DNA from: Bin18 sp965200355
Lineage (GTDB): Bacteria > Desulfobacterota > Binatia > Bin18
Assembly: GCA_965200355.1 (NCBI GenBank)
Contig: OZ241351.1
Span: 310,001 to 374,000 of the forward strand
Length of the DNA: 64,000 nucleotides
Direction: 5' to 3'
Part shown: piece after piece, positions 1 to 8,349 of the stretch
Numbering within the stretch: position 1 is the stretch's first letter
Layout: each line of letters begins with the position of its first letter
Notes under the pieces: generated by a model
The model's database searches: none
Seen by the model: the letters and a program-made list of their open reading frames with translations, nothing else
Told to the model about the DNA's origin: nothing
Position numbers and translations under genes: made by a program

Positions 1-2591
1 GCCTATCACACCGCCTGACAGGACAGGCGCGCAAAGGCAGACGGAAGAATTGGCAGCCGCCCAGGGCGCTTGACGAGGCCCGGACGCTGCTCGCCCAGCT
101 CACGGCCCGACATCGCAAGACCCGGGCCGCCTGGCTGCATAATCTGACAGTGGGTCTGGCTGGCTGGGCGAGCGGCTATCTGCACGCCTATCAGACGAAA
201 AAGCAGCAGCAGGGTGGTCTCGATTTTCTAGACCTGCTGCTGCTGCTGCGCAACGGACTCAAGCACAAGCGCGAACTGCGGCGCTATTTTCAACGCAAAT
301 TCGATTTCCTGCTGGTGGATGAAGTCCAGGATACTGACCCCTTACAGGCCGAAATTCTGTTCTTCCTGGCCGAGGACCACCCGCAGGCCCAGCACTGGAC
401 GCAGGTTGCGCTCCGCGCCGGCAAATTGTTTCTGGTCGGCGACCCCCAACAGTCCATCTATCGCTTTCGGCGGGCCGACCTCGAAGTGTATCACCTGCTG
501 CGCTCGACGGTGGCACAACAGGGGGACGTCCTCAGCCTCTCAACGAACTTTCGGATGCGGCCGGCCCTGGTGACACAGACGAACGCTCTCTTTTCACAGC
601 TCCTGGACAACGCGGACGACCCGGACCAGCCTGGCTATCGGCCCTTGCGCGCAGTCAGCGCTGATGCGAATGAAGCGGACCCAACATTTTTGCTTTTGGA
701 CCTGCCCCACGCCGCGCCACCGGAGCACCACGCCACGCTCGAAGCACGCTGTACCGCGGGGTTTATCCGTCACAGCGTTGAACAGCGGACGCTGGCGACC
801 CAAGCCGGGCGGCCCCTGAGGTATGGCGACATCGCTATTCTGTGTCGGACGAATCGAGGCGTCGCCGTGTATGAGCAAGCCCTCCGGGAGGCAAACATCC
901 CGTACCGGAGCACAGGAGGACAGCTGTCCTCCCAACGGCCCTCAAGGCGGGGCCCGTTTCCGCTGTCGGGGGGGCGGCGGGTGGCGGTCAGTCAGGAGCA
1001 GAGCGATATCCAGGCGTGTGTACGGACGCTGGTCCATCCCGCCGACACGACAGCCTTGGTGGCAACCTTGCGCTCGCCACTCTTTGGCTTTTCGGACCAA
1101 GAACTCACGCAATTGCGCTGTGCCGGCGGAACCTTCGACTATCTCGACGGGAGCGTCCCGGGAGCGCTCCCCTGTGCCGACCGCTTCCATGCCGCTTTTG
1201 CACTGCTCCGCAGCCTGCACCAGAGGCTCTCCCATACTATGCAGCACGCGCAGAGTGTCGGGGCCGGGCTTTCCGCTGTGCTGACCGAGGTCTATACCCG
1301 CACCCCCGTCCTGCCACTGTTGGCCGGCCGCTCGGACGGGCCGCAGCTCCACACCCTGCTGCACTGGGTGGAGGCGCTGCGTGCGCGGTCCGGCCAGTCC
1401 GGGACTGGGCAGGATTTCTCCCCAGACTCTTTCGACCGCCTGCTCAGCGCGGCTCTGGATGACTCCGAGGACGGCCCGGCAGAGCGCGCGAGCGGGCTGC
1501 CTGAGCCGCACGATGTCCTCCACGTGCTGACCATACACAAAGCCAAGGGATTGGAGTTTCCGCTGGTTGTTATGGCGGAGTCTGGCGCACCGCCCAACCG
1601 GCTCAACCGTCCCGGCCTGGTGAGACGCAAAGAGGCGCGGCTTGAACTCCACCTTGGTCCGCGCGCCCTCCAGTGTCGCACCCTGGGCTGGCCGGCGGCT
1701 GAGGACCGAGAACGCCAGCGGGAGGCGGCCGAGGAAAAACGGCTGTGGTATGTGGCCGCAACACGCGCGCGCGAATATGTCGTGTTTCCTCTGCCCCCGC
1801 CGCCAAGGGCCAAAAAAAAGGACCCCAGGCTGTATCCGGTCCTGCGCGCCCTCCCAGCCACACAGCGGCAGGCTGTCCCTCAGAGCGCGGCCGACCAGGC
1901 CGACCAGCCTCCTATTTCGTCCGGGCCAGACGTGACTGACTTCCAGGCCGCACCGGCGGCGGCTGACCCGCCGCCCTCCGATATCGATTGGGTCACGGAC
2001 AGACGGCGACTCATTGCCAAAGGGAGGCGTCAGCGACAAACCCGGAAGATACTCCAGCCAGGAAAGGTATCGTCGTCGCAAGCGCAGTTGGAGCGTCTTG
2101 TTGCGCACACGGCCGTCCACCTGAGGCGAACGCCCGGAGAGCCGGCTCAAGCCGTGGCCGCGTCTCTCCAGGCGGCATTCGCCGCCCAGGGCAACCGCGG
2201 CCTTGCTTCTGCCCCTCTCCCTGACGCCGTGCAGCAGTCTCTTGCCCAGGCTGCGCTCTGGCCGCGTATGCACCGGGCTCCCGAATGCCTCGTCAATGAG
2301 GAATTTACGCTGCCTGTCGGCCCTAGGCTCCTGACCGGACGGATTCCACTCGCGTTTCTCGAAGGGGGGAAATGGGTTATTGCTGATTTTTTCCTGGGCG
2401 GGACGAACCTCTCAGGGGAAGAGCAGAGCGTTGTGTACACCCGGCTTGGCCCCAGCGCGCTGGCCCTTGAGCATTTGACTCCGTTTCCGGTACAGGACCT
2501 GCTCCTCTTTCTGATTGACCGCCAGCAGGAAGTCCGGGTTGCGTGGGAGAGTCCGGGGAAGTATGCTGTCCGCAAACACGTGTTGGGCTGA
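1..2591 (+). CDS. UvrD/AddA-type helicase, 5' end outside window
   Basis: Superfamily 1A helicase of the AddA/RecB type, used in double-strand-break end processing. The frame is already open at base 3, so the N-terminus with Walker A lies outside the window. Visible motifs in order: DEVQDT (motif II, near 318), GDPQQSIYRFR (III), LSTNFRMRP (IV), TIHKAKGLEFP (V), LWYVAATRARE (VI). The C-terminal region sits where AddA/RecB carries a nuclease, but the expected GxID and DYK catalytic motifs read GRIPLAF and ADFFLGG, so the nuclease is probably inactive. A Gly/Arg/Pro-rich stretch after the YRSTGG motif looks like an insertion. An AddB partner is not in the window. Helicase identity is certain; AddA rather than another UvrD-like subfamily is inferred. 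Confidence 0.85.
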   Translation, partial: LSHRLTGQARKGRRKNWQPPRALDEARTLLAQLTARHRKTRAAWLHNLTVGLAGWASGYLHAYQTKKQQQGGLDFLDLLLLLRNGLKHKRELRRYFQRKFDFLLVDEVQDTDPLQAEILFFLAEDHPQAQHWTQVALRAGKLFLVGDPQQSIYRFRRADLEVYHLLRSTVAQQGDVLSLSTNFRMRPALVTQTNALFSQLLDNADDPDQPGYRPLRAVSADANEADPTFLLLDLPHAAPPEHHATLEARCTAGFIRHSVEQRTLATQAGRPLRYGDIAILCRTNRGVAVYEQALREANIPYRSTGGQLSSQRPSRRGPFPLSGGRRVAVSQEQSDIQACVRTLVHPADTTALVATLRSPLFGFSDQELTQLRCAGGTFDYLDGSVPGALPCADRFHAAFALLRSLHQRLSHTMQHAQSVGAGLSAVLTEVYTRTPVLPLLAGRSDGPQLHTLLHWVEALRARSGQSGTGQDFSPDSFDRLLSAALDDSEDGPAERASGLPEPHDVLHVLTIHKAKGLEFPLVVMAESGAPPNRLNRPGLVRRKEARLELHLGPRALQCRTLGWPAAEDRERQREAAEEKRLWYVAATRAREYVVFPLPPPPRAKKKDPRLYPVLRALPATQRQAVPQSAADQADQPPISSGPDVTDFQAAPAAADPPPSDIDWVTDRRRLIAKGRRQRQTRKILQPGKVSSSQAQLERLVAHTAVHLRRTPGEPAQAVAASLQAAFAAQGNRGLASAPLPDAVQQSLAQAALWPRMHRAPECLVNEEFTLPVGPRLLTGRIPLAFLEGGKWVIADFFLGGTNLSGEEQSVVYTRLGPSALALEHLTPFPVQDLLLFLIDRQQEVRVAWESPGKYAVRKHVLG

Positions 2592-2619
2592 AGGGCCTGG
2601 TGAGGAACGCAAAGTAGCG

Positions 2620-3771
2620 ATGAAACCCACGCCGCCTGATTTTTCCACCGCGGAGCAGGACTTCTACCTCAAAGAGTTTCGCGGCAAAAGCCTGCTGCTC
2701 GCTCTGCGGGCAAAAGATATCACTGCGGCCAGGGACCGAGACGTGGTTCACGGGGTCCTAGGCACGCTGGTGTTAAATGAAACCCGCGTGATTCTGCTCG
2801 TAGAAACAAGCGACTCCACACCAGAACGCCGTGCGGTCGCCGCAGTCTGCGCCCACCTTGCACAGGCGCTGAACCGCGTGCCGGCGCCTGTGCCGCTTAT
2901 CCTTGAGACCGATGAGGACCACCGCTGTCTCAGTATTCTGGAAACCCTGCGGACGGCTCCGATTTTCATCGGGCTGTGGCCGGCCCAGGCCGGCGTAGCG
3001 GCTCTTCAGAGCGCCCAGCAGCTCGCCAATCGCCTCACCGTCTATAAGCTGGTCATCCTGGACCCGCAGGGTGGATTGACGGCCAGCGGAGCGCCGTTAT
3101 CCTTTCTGAACAGTGCCCACCTAGAGGCATTGCGCTCTCAGGGCCGGCCTGGAGAAATCCCTCACCCCCGCCACCTCCAACTTGAGACCGCCCGTCTCGC
3201 CTTAGAAGGGGGCGTGGCGTCTGTTTCGCTGTGTGTGCCGGCCAATCTGGCAAAGGAGCTTTTTACCTACGAGGGCTGTGGGACCTTTTTTACCCCGACG
3301 GACTACTGCCAAGTGGAACGCCTCGCCTTGGACGATTTCCCCGAAACCGAACGGCTCATCGCTCAAGGAGAACACGAAGGGACACTGAAAAAACGGACCT
3401 CCGTCGAGGTGAGTCGGTTGCTCTTGCATGGCTATGGGGCGCGGTTGGGGAAAGAGCGCGACCTGGTTGGCTTATGCGCTCTCCTGCCGTATGCTGCTGA
3501 TAATGCGGGAGAGGTCGCCGGACTCTACACCCTCAGACGGTTCCACGGCGAAGGCATTGGCAGCCGTTTGGTTGGGACAGTAATCACGGAAGGGCAGGCG
3601 CGTGGTCTGACCTATCTCTTCGCCTGCACAAATCAGGAGGGAGCCCGGCGGCTGTTTGAGCGGTTTGCCTTTCGCCAGGTCACGCCAGACGCCGTGCCAG
3701 CCGCAAAATGGCGGGCCTATGCTCCTGAACGAAAGCGCGCCGTTCGCGTGTATAAGCGTGCGGTGACGTGA
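2620..3771 (+). CDS. N-acetylglutamate synthase-like protein (amino acid kinase fold plus GNAT)
   Basis: Likely amino-acid N-acetyltransferase, first step of arginine synthesis or a related acetyl transfer. The N-terminal half begins FYLKEFRGKSLLLAL, typical of the kinase-like regulatory domain of ArgA/NAGS. The C-terminal third is a GNAT domain with the acetyl-CoA loop in LRRFHGEGIGSRLV and the common ending LFERFAFRQV. Length is 383 aa with the ATG at 2620, somewhat shorter than E. coli ArgA (about 440). In-frame upstream starts exist inside the helicase gene, but family homology begins after 2620. It follows the helicase by 28 bp on the same strand. The substrate is not proven by sequence. 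Confidence 0.75.
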   Translation: MKPTPPDFSTAEQDFYLKEFRGKSLLLALRAKDITAARDRDVVHGVLGTLVLNETRVILLVETSDSTPERRAVAAVCAHLAQALNRVPAPVPLILETDEDHRCLSILETLRTAPIFIGLWPAQAGVAALQSAQQLANRLTVYKLVILDPQGGLTASGAPLSFLNSAHLEALRSQGRPGEIPHPRHLQLETARLALEGGVASVSLCVPANLAKELFTYEGCGTFFTPTDYCQVERLALDDFPETERLIAQGEHEGTLKKRTSVEVSRLLLHGYGARLGKERDLVGLCALLPYAADNAGEVAGLYTLRRFHGEGIGSRLVGTVITEGQARGLTYLFACTNQEGARRLFERFAFRQVTPDAVPAAKWRAYAPERKRAVRVYKRAVT

Positions 3772-3847
3772 AAGTTTCCGCACCCGTTTGGGGCGGTCCG
3801 TCCGCTGACCATTGACGAGCCGGGCCGCGTGCAGTAACAGGAAGCGT

Positions 3848-4282
3848 ATGGTGACACTTGCCTTTGACACTCACAAAGCTGTTAAGGCACTCCAGGAGGC
3901 TGGAGCCGCCGAACCGCTTGCCGAAGCCGTGGTGGCGACAGTCGGCGAGGCCGTGGGTGAAAATGTGACCACTAAAGCCGACCTGGCCGAAGTCAAAGCG
4001 GCCTTAGAGGCGGATATTGCCGAAGTCAAAGCGGCCTTAGAGGCGGATATTGCCACCGCCAGGGCCGAGTTAAAGGCCGACCTGGCCGAAGTCAAAGCGG
4101 CCTTAGAGGCGGATATTGCCACCGCCAGGGCCGAGTCAAAAACCGACATAGCGGCTGTGCGGGAGGAAATGGCAAAAGGCTTTCAAGGCGTGTACAAATT
4201 TATGGTGGCCTCGACGTTGACCATTGCCGGCACCATCATTGGGGCTGCTATCGTGTTAGTGCGCTATCTTGCCCCTCAATAG
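3848..4282 (+). CDS. Coiled-coil protein with C-terminal membrane anchor
   Basis: A 144-aa protein. The N-terminus (FDTHKAVKALQEAGAAEPLAEAV) resembles DUF1640/CCDC90-type proteins. The middle is a long charged helix built from near-identical 11-residue units (AEVKAALEADI) and related ATARAELKADL units. The C-terminus has one hydrophobic helix (MVASTLTIAGTIIGAAIVLV), so the helix is probably tethered to the inner membrane. The ATG at 3848 follows a weak GGAAG ribosome site. The gene converges on the NFACT-R gene and overlaps it by 7 bp. No enzymatic motif is visible; function unknown. Similar repeat-rich coiled-coil proteins occur near toxin or transposon genes in some genomes, but nothing here supports that. 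Confidence 0.7.
   Translation: MVTLAFDTHKAVKALQEAGAAEPLAEAVVATVGEAVGENVTTKADLAEVKAALEADIAEVKAALEADIATARAELKADLAEVKAALEADIATARAESKTDIAAVREEMAKGFQGVYKFMVASTLTIAGTIIGAAIVLVRYLAPQ
3977..4150 (+). repeat. In-frame repeats encoding an 11-residue coiled-coil unit
   Basis: A 33-bp unit encoding AEVKAALEADI occurs three times with almost no synonymous change, interleaved with a related unit encoding ATARAE(L/S)K. The near-identical DNA copies imply recent expansion. An 11-residue period favours an underwound or straight coiled coil rather than a classic heptad coil. Confidence 0.8.
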
Positions 4283-4686
4283 ACAGCCTCGTCTCCTGGA
4301 TTTCTGTCGTCGGGCGGCTCAAGCGGATAGACTTTCATACTCTGCCAGCGGCGCAACCGCACCTTGCCGGGCGGAAAGGCCGGGGGCCGGGATACGTCCG
4401 CGACCCGACAGAGATGCACCGTCACTTTACCCCGGCTGCCACGCGCCTTGGAGTGCCAGGCCGCCAGTCGGGCCGCGTGGACCAATACTGCCGGCGGCAG
4501 TGCGGCGAGCCGGTCGGGATTGCGTACTACCACATGACTGCCGGGAAAGTTGACCACATGCAGCCAGAAGTCCTCAGGCTCCGCAACCTCAAAGGTCAGC
4601 CGGTCATTCTGAATATCCCCTTTGCCCACCAGAATCTCAAAGCCCTCGAAAGAAACGGTTCGGAAAGGGCGGCCCTTACTCGCCAT
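4276..4686 (-). CDS. Stand-alone NFACT-R domain protein (DUF814)
   Basis: A 136-aa protein formed only of the NFACT-R domain found at the C-terminus of RqcH/Tae2/NEMF proteins, which bind tRNA on stalled 50S subunits. Supporting motifs: FEILVGKGDIQNDRLTF, then DFWLHVVNFPGSHVVVRN, then the HAARLAAWHSKAR helix and GKVTVHLCRVADV. The N-terminal NFACT-N and HhH domains are absent, so it is one of the short versions seen in many bacteria. ATG at 4686 begins MASKGRPF; an upstream in-frame start would add a low-quality extension. It is divergent from the monooxygenase operon, and 197 bp between them should hold both promoters. Confidence 0.85.
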   Translation of the reverse strand: MASKGRPFRTVSFEGFEILVGKGDIQNDRLTFEVAEPEDFWLHVVNFPGSHVVVRNPDRLAALPPAVLVHAARLAAWHSKARGSRGKVTVHLCRVADVSRPPAFPPGKVRLRRWQSMKVYPLEPPDDRNPGDEAVY

Positions 4687-4883
4687 TATTGCTGCTTTCC
4701 ATGCCGGGGGCGTTTGAGGATGGAGAGCCCAAGCCGTAAGCAACAGACCGCAAAGCCTTGTTTGCACAGGCTGAAGAATATGTGGTACAGAGGGGCTGTT
4801 TCGCGCAGCACTATGATCGTTCCTGGATTCTCCTCATGCCGGAGATTCGGGACCGTGCAACAATATAGCAGGGGGGAGCTCCG

Positions 4884-5735
4884 ATGGCAGCAACGTCGAT
4901 ATCAGCCTCAGTCGAAAGACAGGCCGTCGAGGTAGAAGAAACGCAGCACGCCAAAACCGCGCACGGCGAGATGCCGTTCATGCGCTTTCTGGTCATAGGC
5001 GCAGGCCTGGGGCTGCTGTCGTTATTGCTCATCAGACTGTGGCAGGGCGAGTGGTGGTTCCCGGTTGGTCTGGACGCGACGACACCCGAATTTGCGACGT
5101 ATTGGCTGGGGCTGTTGTATGTCGAGTGGGTCGTCATTATTGCCGCCGCCATCATTGGCTTTGTGTCCTACCGCAAACCCTGTCCCATCTGCGCCGTTCA
5201 GAAAAAAGAATTGGGGCGCATTGACCCCGAGCACGAACTCCATCACATAGGGAAGCTGTGGGCCACGGTGGCGGTGGCCGCCATGTTCGGCTTTGGGGTC
5301 AGCTATTTTGCCGAGCAAGACGCCTCATGGCACCAAATAGTCGTGCGCGATACGGCTTTTACGCCCAGCCACATTCCCCTCTTCTTCTATACCTTTCCCA
5401 TGTTGCTCATCATGACTGGCGTGAGTTCCTGGTACGCCTATAACCGTCTGCACCATCTATACGTGGGTGAGGGGGGCAAAGGGATACCCATCTGCTATCT
5501 GCTGTTCCCGGCCGGCGGCTGGTTCCTGTTTGCCAATGTGGCGTTTAACGAGCTGGGGCACTCAAGCTGGATTACCGAAGAACTGTTTGTACAGCCCTAC
5601 CATTTCCCGTTTGCCTGGGCGACGTATTTCTTTTTTGCCGGGTTTGCGCTGCTCTTTAAGACCGTGCCGCGTATCTTTGAAAATCTGGGCGCAATGGCTC
5701 AGCAGGCGTCAACCGAGGCCAAGGCGGCATCGTAG
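4884..5735 (+). CDS. pmoC: Copper membrane monooxygenase subunit C (PmoC/AmoC family)
   Basis: Membrane subunit of a particulate methane/ammonia/short-alkane monooxygenase; 283 aa with about six hydrophobic helices. Both metal sites known from pMMO structures can be aligned. Asp146, His150 and His163 (in QDASWH and FTPSH) match the CuC site. Asn222, His226 and His240 (in NELGH and QPYH) match the CuD site. An unusual CPIC pair (Cys100/Cys103) lies in the loop after the second hydrophobic segment. The ATG at 4884 follows a GGGGGAG site. The order C-A-B is canonical. Substrate (methane, ammonia, ethane or longer) cannot be read from this subunit; the symbol denotes family only. Confidence 0.93.
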   Translation: MAATSISASVERQAVEVEETQHAKTAHGEMPFMRFLVIGAGLGLLSLLLIRLWQGEWWFPVGLDATTPEFATYWLGLLYVEWVVIIAAAIIGFVSYRKPCPICAVQKKELGRIDPEHELHHIGKLWATVAVAAMFGFGVSYFAEQDASWHQIVVRDTAFTPSHIPLFFYTFPMLLIMTGVSSWYAYNRLHHLYVGEGGKGIPICYLLFPAGGWFLFANVAFNELGHSSWITEELFVQPYHFPFAWATYFFFAGFALLFKTVPRIFENLGAMAQQASTEAKAAS

Positions 5736-5802
5736 TCCACCGACGGGCTGGCCCAACCCACAACGTTCAGAACGGGTCCGGCCTGAGGGGGGAGTGAAAG
5801 CA

Positions 5803-6546
5803 ATGAAGGCCGAAGAGCTTGCCGCACTGGGCCATCACAGGATGGCCAGGGCTTTTGATTTCATCCTGCTCTTGGCCCTGATCGGCTTTTTCACCGTTAT
5901 CCCCCATGTCAGCCGTATGCTCTATATGGGCGACTGGGATTTCTGGGTTGACTGGAAAGACAAGCTGTGGTGGCCAATCGCCGGTCCGAGCGCGGCTCTT
6001 CTGGTGACGTCGGTGGGCCACTATCTGGCCTGGTACTACCTCCGCCTGCCACTCGGGGCTACGTTTACCGCGGTGTTCGTCTTGGTCGGCGCTTGGCTGA
6101 GTCGGATATTCAGCTTTTACGGCTTGGAGTATTATCCGCTCAATTTTGTCTGGCCGGCCACCACGATTCCTATGGCGCTGGCGCTTGACCTGATTCTCTT
6201 TTGGTCACGCAGCTATCTGGTCACGAGTCTGATCGGCGGGTTTCTATGGGGCTTCCTCTTTTATCCCGTCAACTGGCTGATGCTCATGCCCTTCCTGCAG
6301 CCGGTGACGCTGTTTGGCAAGACCTTTACCGTTGCCGACCTGATGGGCTATTACTTCATCCGCCCGCAAACACCGGAGTACTTACGCCGGATTGATGAGG
6401 GCACGCTGCAAGCCTTCCTGGGTCAGCGTATCTGGATCAGCGTACTTATGGCCGGCATCGCCTGCACGATCATGTACTGGATTGGTATCGGCCTGGGCAA
6501 AGTGCTCGGCATTATGCCGATGCGGAAGGTCCTGCGCCAAACCTGA
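5803..6546 (+). CDS. pmoA: Copper membrane monooxygenase subunit A (PmoA/AmoA family)
   Basis: A 247-aa integral membrane protein, the same length as well-studied PmoA proteins. Diagnostic stretches are MGDWDFWVDWKDKLWWP, NFVWPATTIPMALALD, WSRSYLVTSLIGG and GYYFIRPQTPEYLR. The ATG at 5803 follows GGGGGGAGTG; the open frame extends 112 codons upstream inside pmoC but is not homologous there. It lies 67 bp after pmoC and 22 bp before pmoB, so one transcript is likely. The sequence looks distinct from classical gammaproteobacterial PmoA and closer in feel to the hydrocarbon-monooxygenase branches of Actinobacteria, SAR324 and Binatota, but that needs a tree. Confidence 0.93.
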   Translation: MKAEELAALGHHRMARAFDFILLLALIGFFTVIPHVSRMLYMGDWDFWVDWKDKLWWPIAGPSAALLVTSVGHYLAWYYLRLPLGATFTAVFVLVGAWLSRIFSFYGLEYYPLNFVWPATTIPMALALDLILFWSRSYLVTSLIGGFLWGFLFYPVNWLMLMPFLQPVTLFGKTFTVADLMGYYFIRPQTPEYLRRIDEGTLQAFLGQRIWISVLMAGIACTIMYWIGIGLGKVLGIMPMRKVLRQT

Positions 6547-6568
6547 CCAGGATGGACTGGATGACAGG

Positions 6569-7918
6569 ATGAGCAGGCGTATTGCTGTCTGGGTCGGTTG
6601 GCCAAGCCGGGTCTCAGGAAGGAGGGATAGGGTGGTCTCCCTTGTCCTGCTCCTCGGTCTCGCTGTGGCCTCGCTTCTCTCCACGCCGGTTGTCCAGGCG
6701 CACGGGGAGCACAACCTTGAACCCTTTGTCCGTATGCGCGGGGTCTCGTTTTTTAATGCCATGTTCTCGCACGAACGCCTCGCGGTCAACGAAACCATGA
6801 CCGTGACCGGCAAGTTCAGAGTCATGAACTCCTGGCCACGTATGTTGACCACCCCGGAGTTGGCCTGGGTCGGTATCCTGGTGCCGGGTCCGAAACTCGC
6901 CGTGCGCGAACGCTGGGTGAATGACCGTTTTATCCAGAACGCGTTTAATATCGAGTTGGGCCAAGTCTATGATTTCAAGATGATTCTCCAGGCGCGCGAG
7001 CCGGGCCGATATCATGTGCACCCGCTGGTGAATCTGTCCGGTACGGGCGGGCTGGTAGGTCCGGCCAAGTGGATTACCGTTGTGCCGGGCGACGCTCCAC
7101 CGTCCTATACCATACAGATTCCGGCAACCGGCGAGACCATAGATCTGGAGCATTATGGGTTTGGACGGATTGTCGGCTGGCATGTCGCGTTCGGGCTTCT
7201 CGGACTGGCCTGGCTAGGCTATTGGGCCAGACGGCCGATACTCGTCCGTTACGCGCTGCTGATGAACGGAGTCGATAAAGAACAAATCACGCCCGCCGAC
7301 CGTCGCACTGCTCTTATTTTTGGCCTCGTCCTGGTTGTCCTGGTTGTCGGAGGGTTATGGGTCACGAACTCGGGTCGTCCGCCGATCATTCCCCACCAGG
7401 CCGCCAGAATGTGGGACCTGTCCGGCCTCCCAGCCCCGAGTGCCGTCCAGACCGAGGTCAAAGAATTGCGCTATAACACCACCGAGCGCTCCCTGAGTAT
7501 GCAGGTTGAAGCCACGAACACTTCAGATCAAGCGGTGGTCCTCCGCAAATTTACGACCAGCTATCTGTCTTTCATCAATCCTGCCACGCAAGACCTCTAT
7601 CCCGCCACGCACAGCGAGGTTCCGGTGATGCAGGTGGAACCCGATGGACTCCTCCAGCCGGGCGAAACCAAGATGCTGACCCTCACCATGCAGGATGCCA
7701 TCTGGGAAACCGACCGGTTTATTGAGTTCGACCAGCCTCAGATTACCGCGGCCGGCGTCCTCATTTTTACTGATGCTCAGCCGCTTGCCAGGGAAGACCT
7801 GCAAACCATCATGATGGGGAACAGCCGTGAAGGTTCGGGTGTTCCGTGGGAACACATCTCCAGCCTGAACGAAGTCTATTCCAATATCCAGATTGATTTT
7901 GGGAGTATGGATTTCTAA
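6569..7918 (+). CDS. pmoB: Copper membrane monooxygenase subunit B (PmoB/AmoB family)
   Basis: A 449-aa protein with an N-terminal signal peptide (positively charged start, hydrophobic VVSLVLLLGLAVASLL, cleavage predicted after Ala44). The mature protein would begin HGEHNLEPF. The copper ligands known in PmoB are present: mature N-terminal His45, and His149 and His151 in RYHVHPL. Two cupredoxin-like periplasmic domains flank two membrane helices (around residues 195-220 and 245-265). The ATG at 6569 lies 22 bp after the pmoA stop. All three subunits carry intact metal ligands, which argues for an active enzyme. The next gene starts 20 bp downstream, suggesting co-transcription with the TIR pair. 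Confidence 0.93.
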   Translation: MSRRIAVWVGWPSRVSGRRDRVVSLVLLLGLAVASLLSTPVVQAHGEHNLEPFVRMRGVSFFNAMFSHERLAVNETMTVTGKFRVMNSWPRMLTTPELAWVGILVPGPKLAVRERWVNDRFIQNAFNIELGQVYDFKMILQAREPGRYHVHPLVNLSGTGGLVGPAKWITVVPGDAPPSYTIQIPATGETIDLEHYGFGRIVGWHVAFGLLGLAWLGYWARRPILVRYALLMNGVDKEQITPADRRTALIFGLVLVVLVVGGLWVTNSGRPPIIPHQAARMWDLSGLPAPSAVQTEVKELRYNTTERSLSMQVEATNTSDQAVVLRKFTTSYLSFINPATQDLYPATHSEVPVMQVEPDGLLQPGETKMLTLTMQDAIWETDRFIEFDQPQITAAGVLIFTDAQPLAREDLQTIMMGNSREGSGVPWEHISSLNEVYSNIQIDFGSMDF

Positions 7919-7938
7919 AAGAGAGTGAGAGAGATTTC

Positions 7939-8349
7939 ATGCAGGTCTTCATTAGCCATGCACAAACGGATGAACCGCTCGTTGGAACCATCTCTGCCGT
8001 CCTGAAAGAAGCTGGGCTTGAGGTTTGGGAAGCGGATAGCTGTCTCATGCCAGGTGACAATTTCGGTCACGAGGTCGCCCGGGCTCTCGAAGAGTCCGAG
8101 GCCATGGTTGTCCTGCTGACACCTGAAGCGTTGCACTCGCCCTGGGTCAAGCGGGAAATCGAATTCGCTCTGAGCGGCACCCGTTATCGTAACCGCCTGA
8201 TCCCGGTATTGGTAGGCGACCCCCAGAAACTACCGGAGGATGATATCCCCTGGATACTCCAGCGTCTCCCGCGGTTCAGGATCGGTGCACACGGGAGCGA
8301 CGAAACCGCAATCAAACCAATCGCAGACGCAATCCTCAGCCACGCCTGA
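7939..8349 (+). CDS. TIR domain protein 1
   Basis: A 136-aa protein consisting of one TIR domain (TIR_2 type). It begins MQVFISHAQTDEPLV with the FISH motif of beta-strand A and contains SPWVKREIEFAL. Glu73 occupies the place of the catalytic Glu of NAD-cleaving TIR enzymes. No sensor, membrane or STAND domain is attached. Bacterial TIR proteins either hydrolyse NAD or make cyclic ADP-ribose signals in anti-phage defence; others are signalling scaffolds. It starts 20 bp after pmoB behind a GAGAGAG site and its stop overlaps the next start (TGATG), so the two TIR proteins are probably made together. Confidence 0.88.
   Translation: MQVFISHAQTDEPLVGTISAVLKEAGLEVWEADSCLMPGDNFGHEVARALEESEAMVVLLTPEALHSPWVKREIEFALSGTRYRNRLIPVLVGDPQKLPEDDIPWILQRLPRFRIGAHGSDETAIKPIADAILSHA

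Noticed and set aside
942..2273. Long antisense open frame (443 codons) opposite the helicase gene
   Set aside because: It mirrors a strongly supported helicase frame, has Arg/Gly-rich low-quality sequence and no ribosome site; typical of high-GC shadows.
2515..2619. Upstream extension of the N-acetylglutamate-synthase-like protein
   Set aside because: It overlaps the helicase coding end and has no homology; ATG 2620 gives the family N-terminus.
4884..7918. Calling the monooxygenase an ammonia monooxygenase (amoCAB)
   Set aside because: No hydroxylamine dehydrogenase or cytochrome genes are nearby, and sequence alone does not separate methane, ammonia and alkane oxidisers; pmo is used as a family name.
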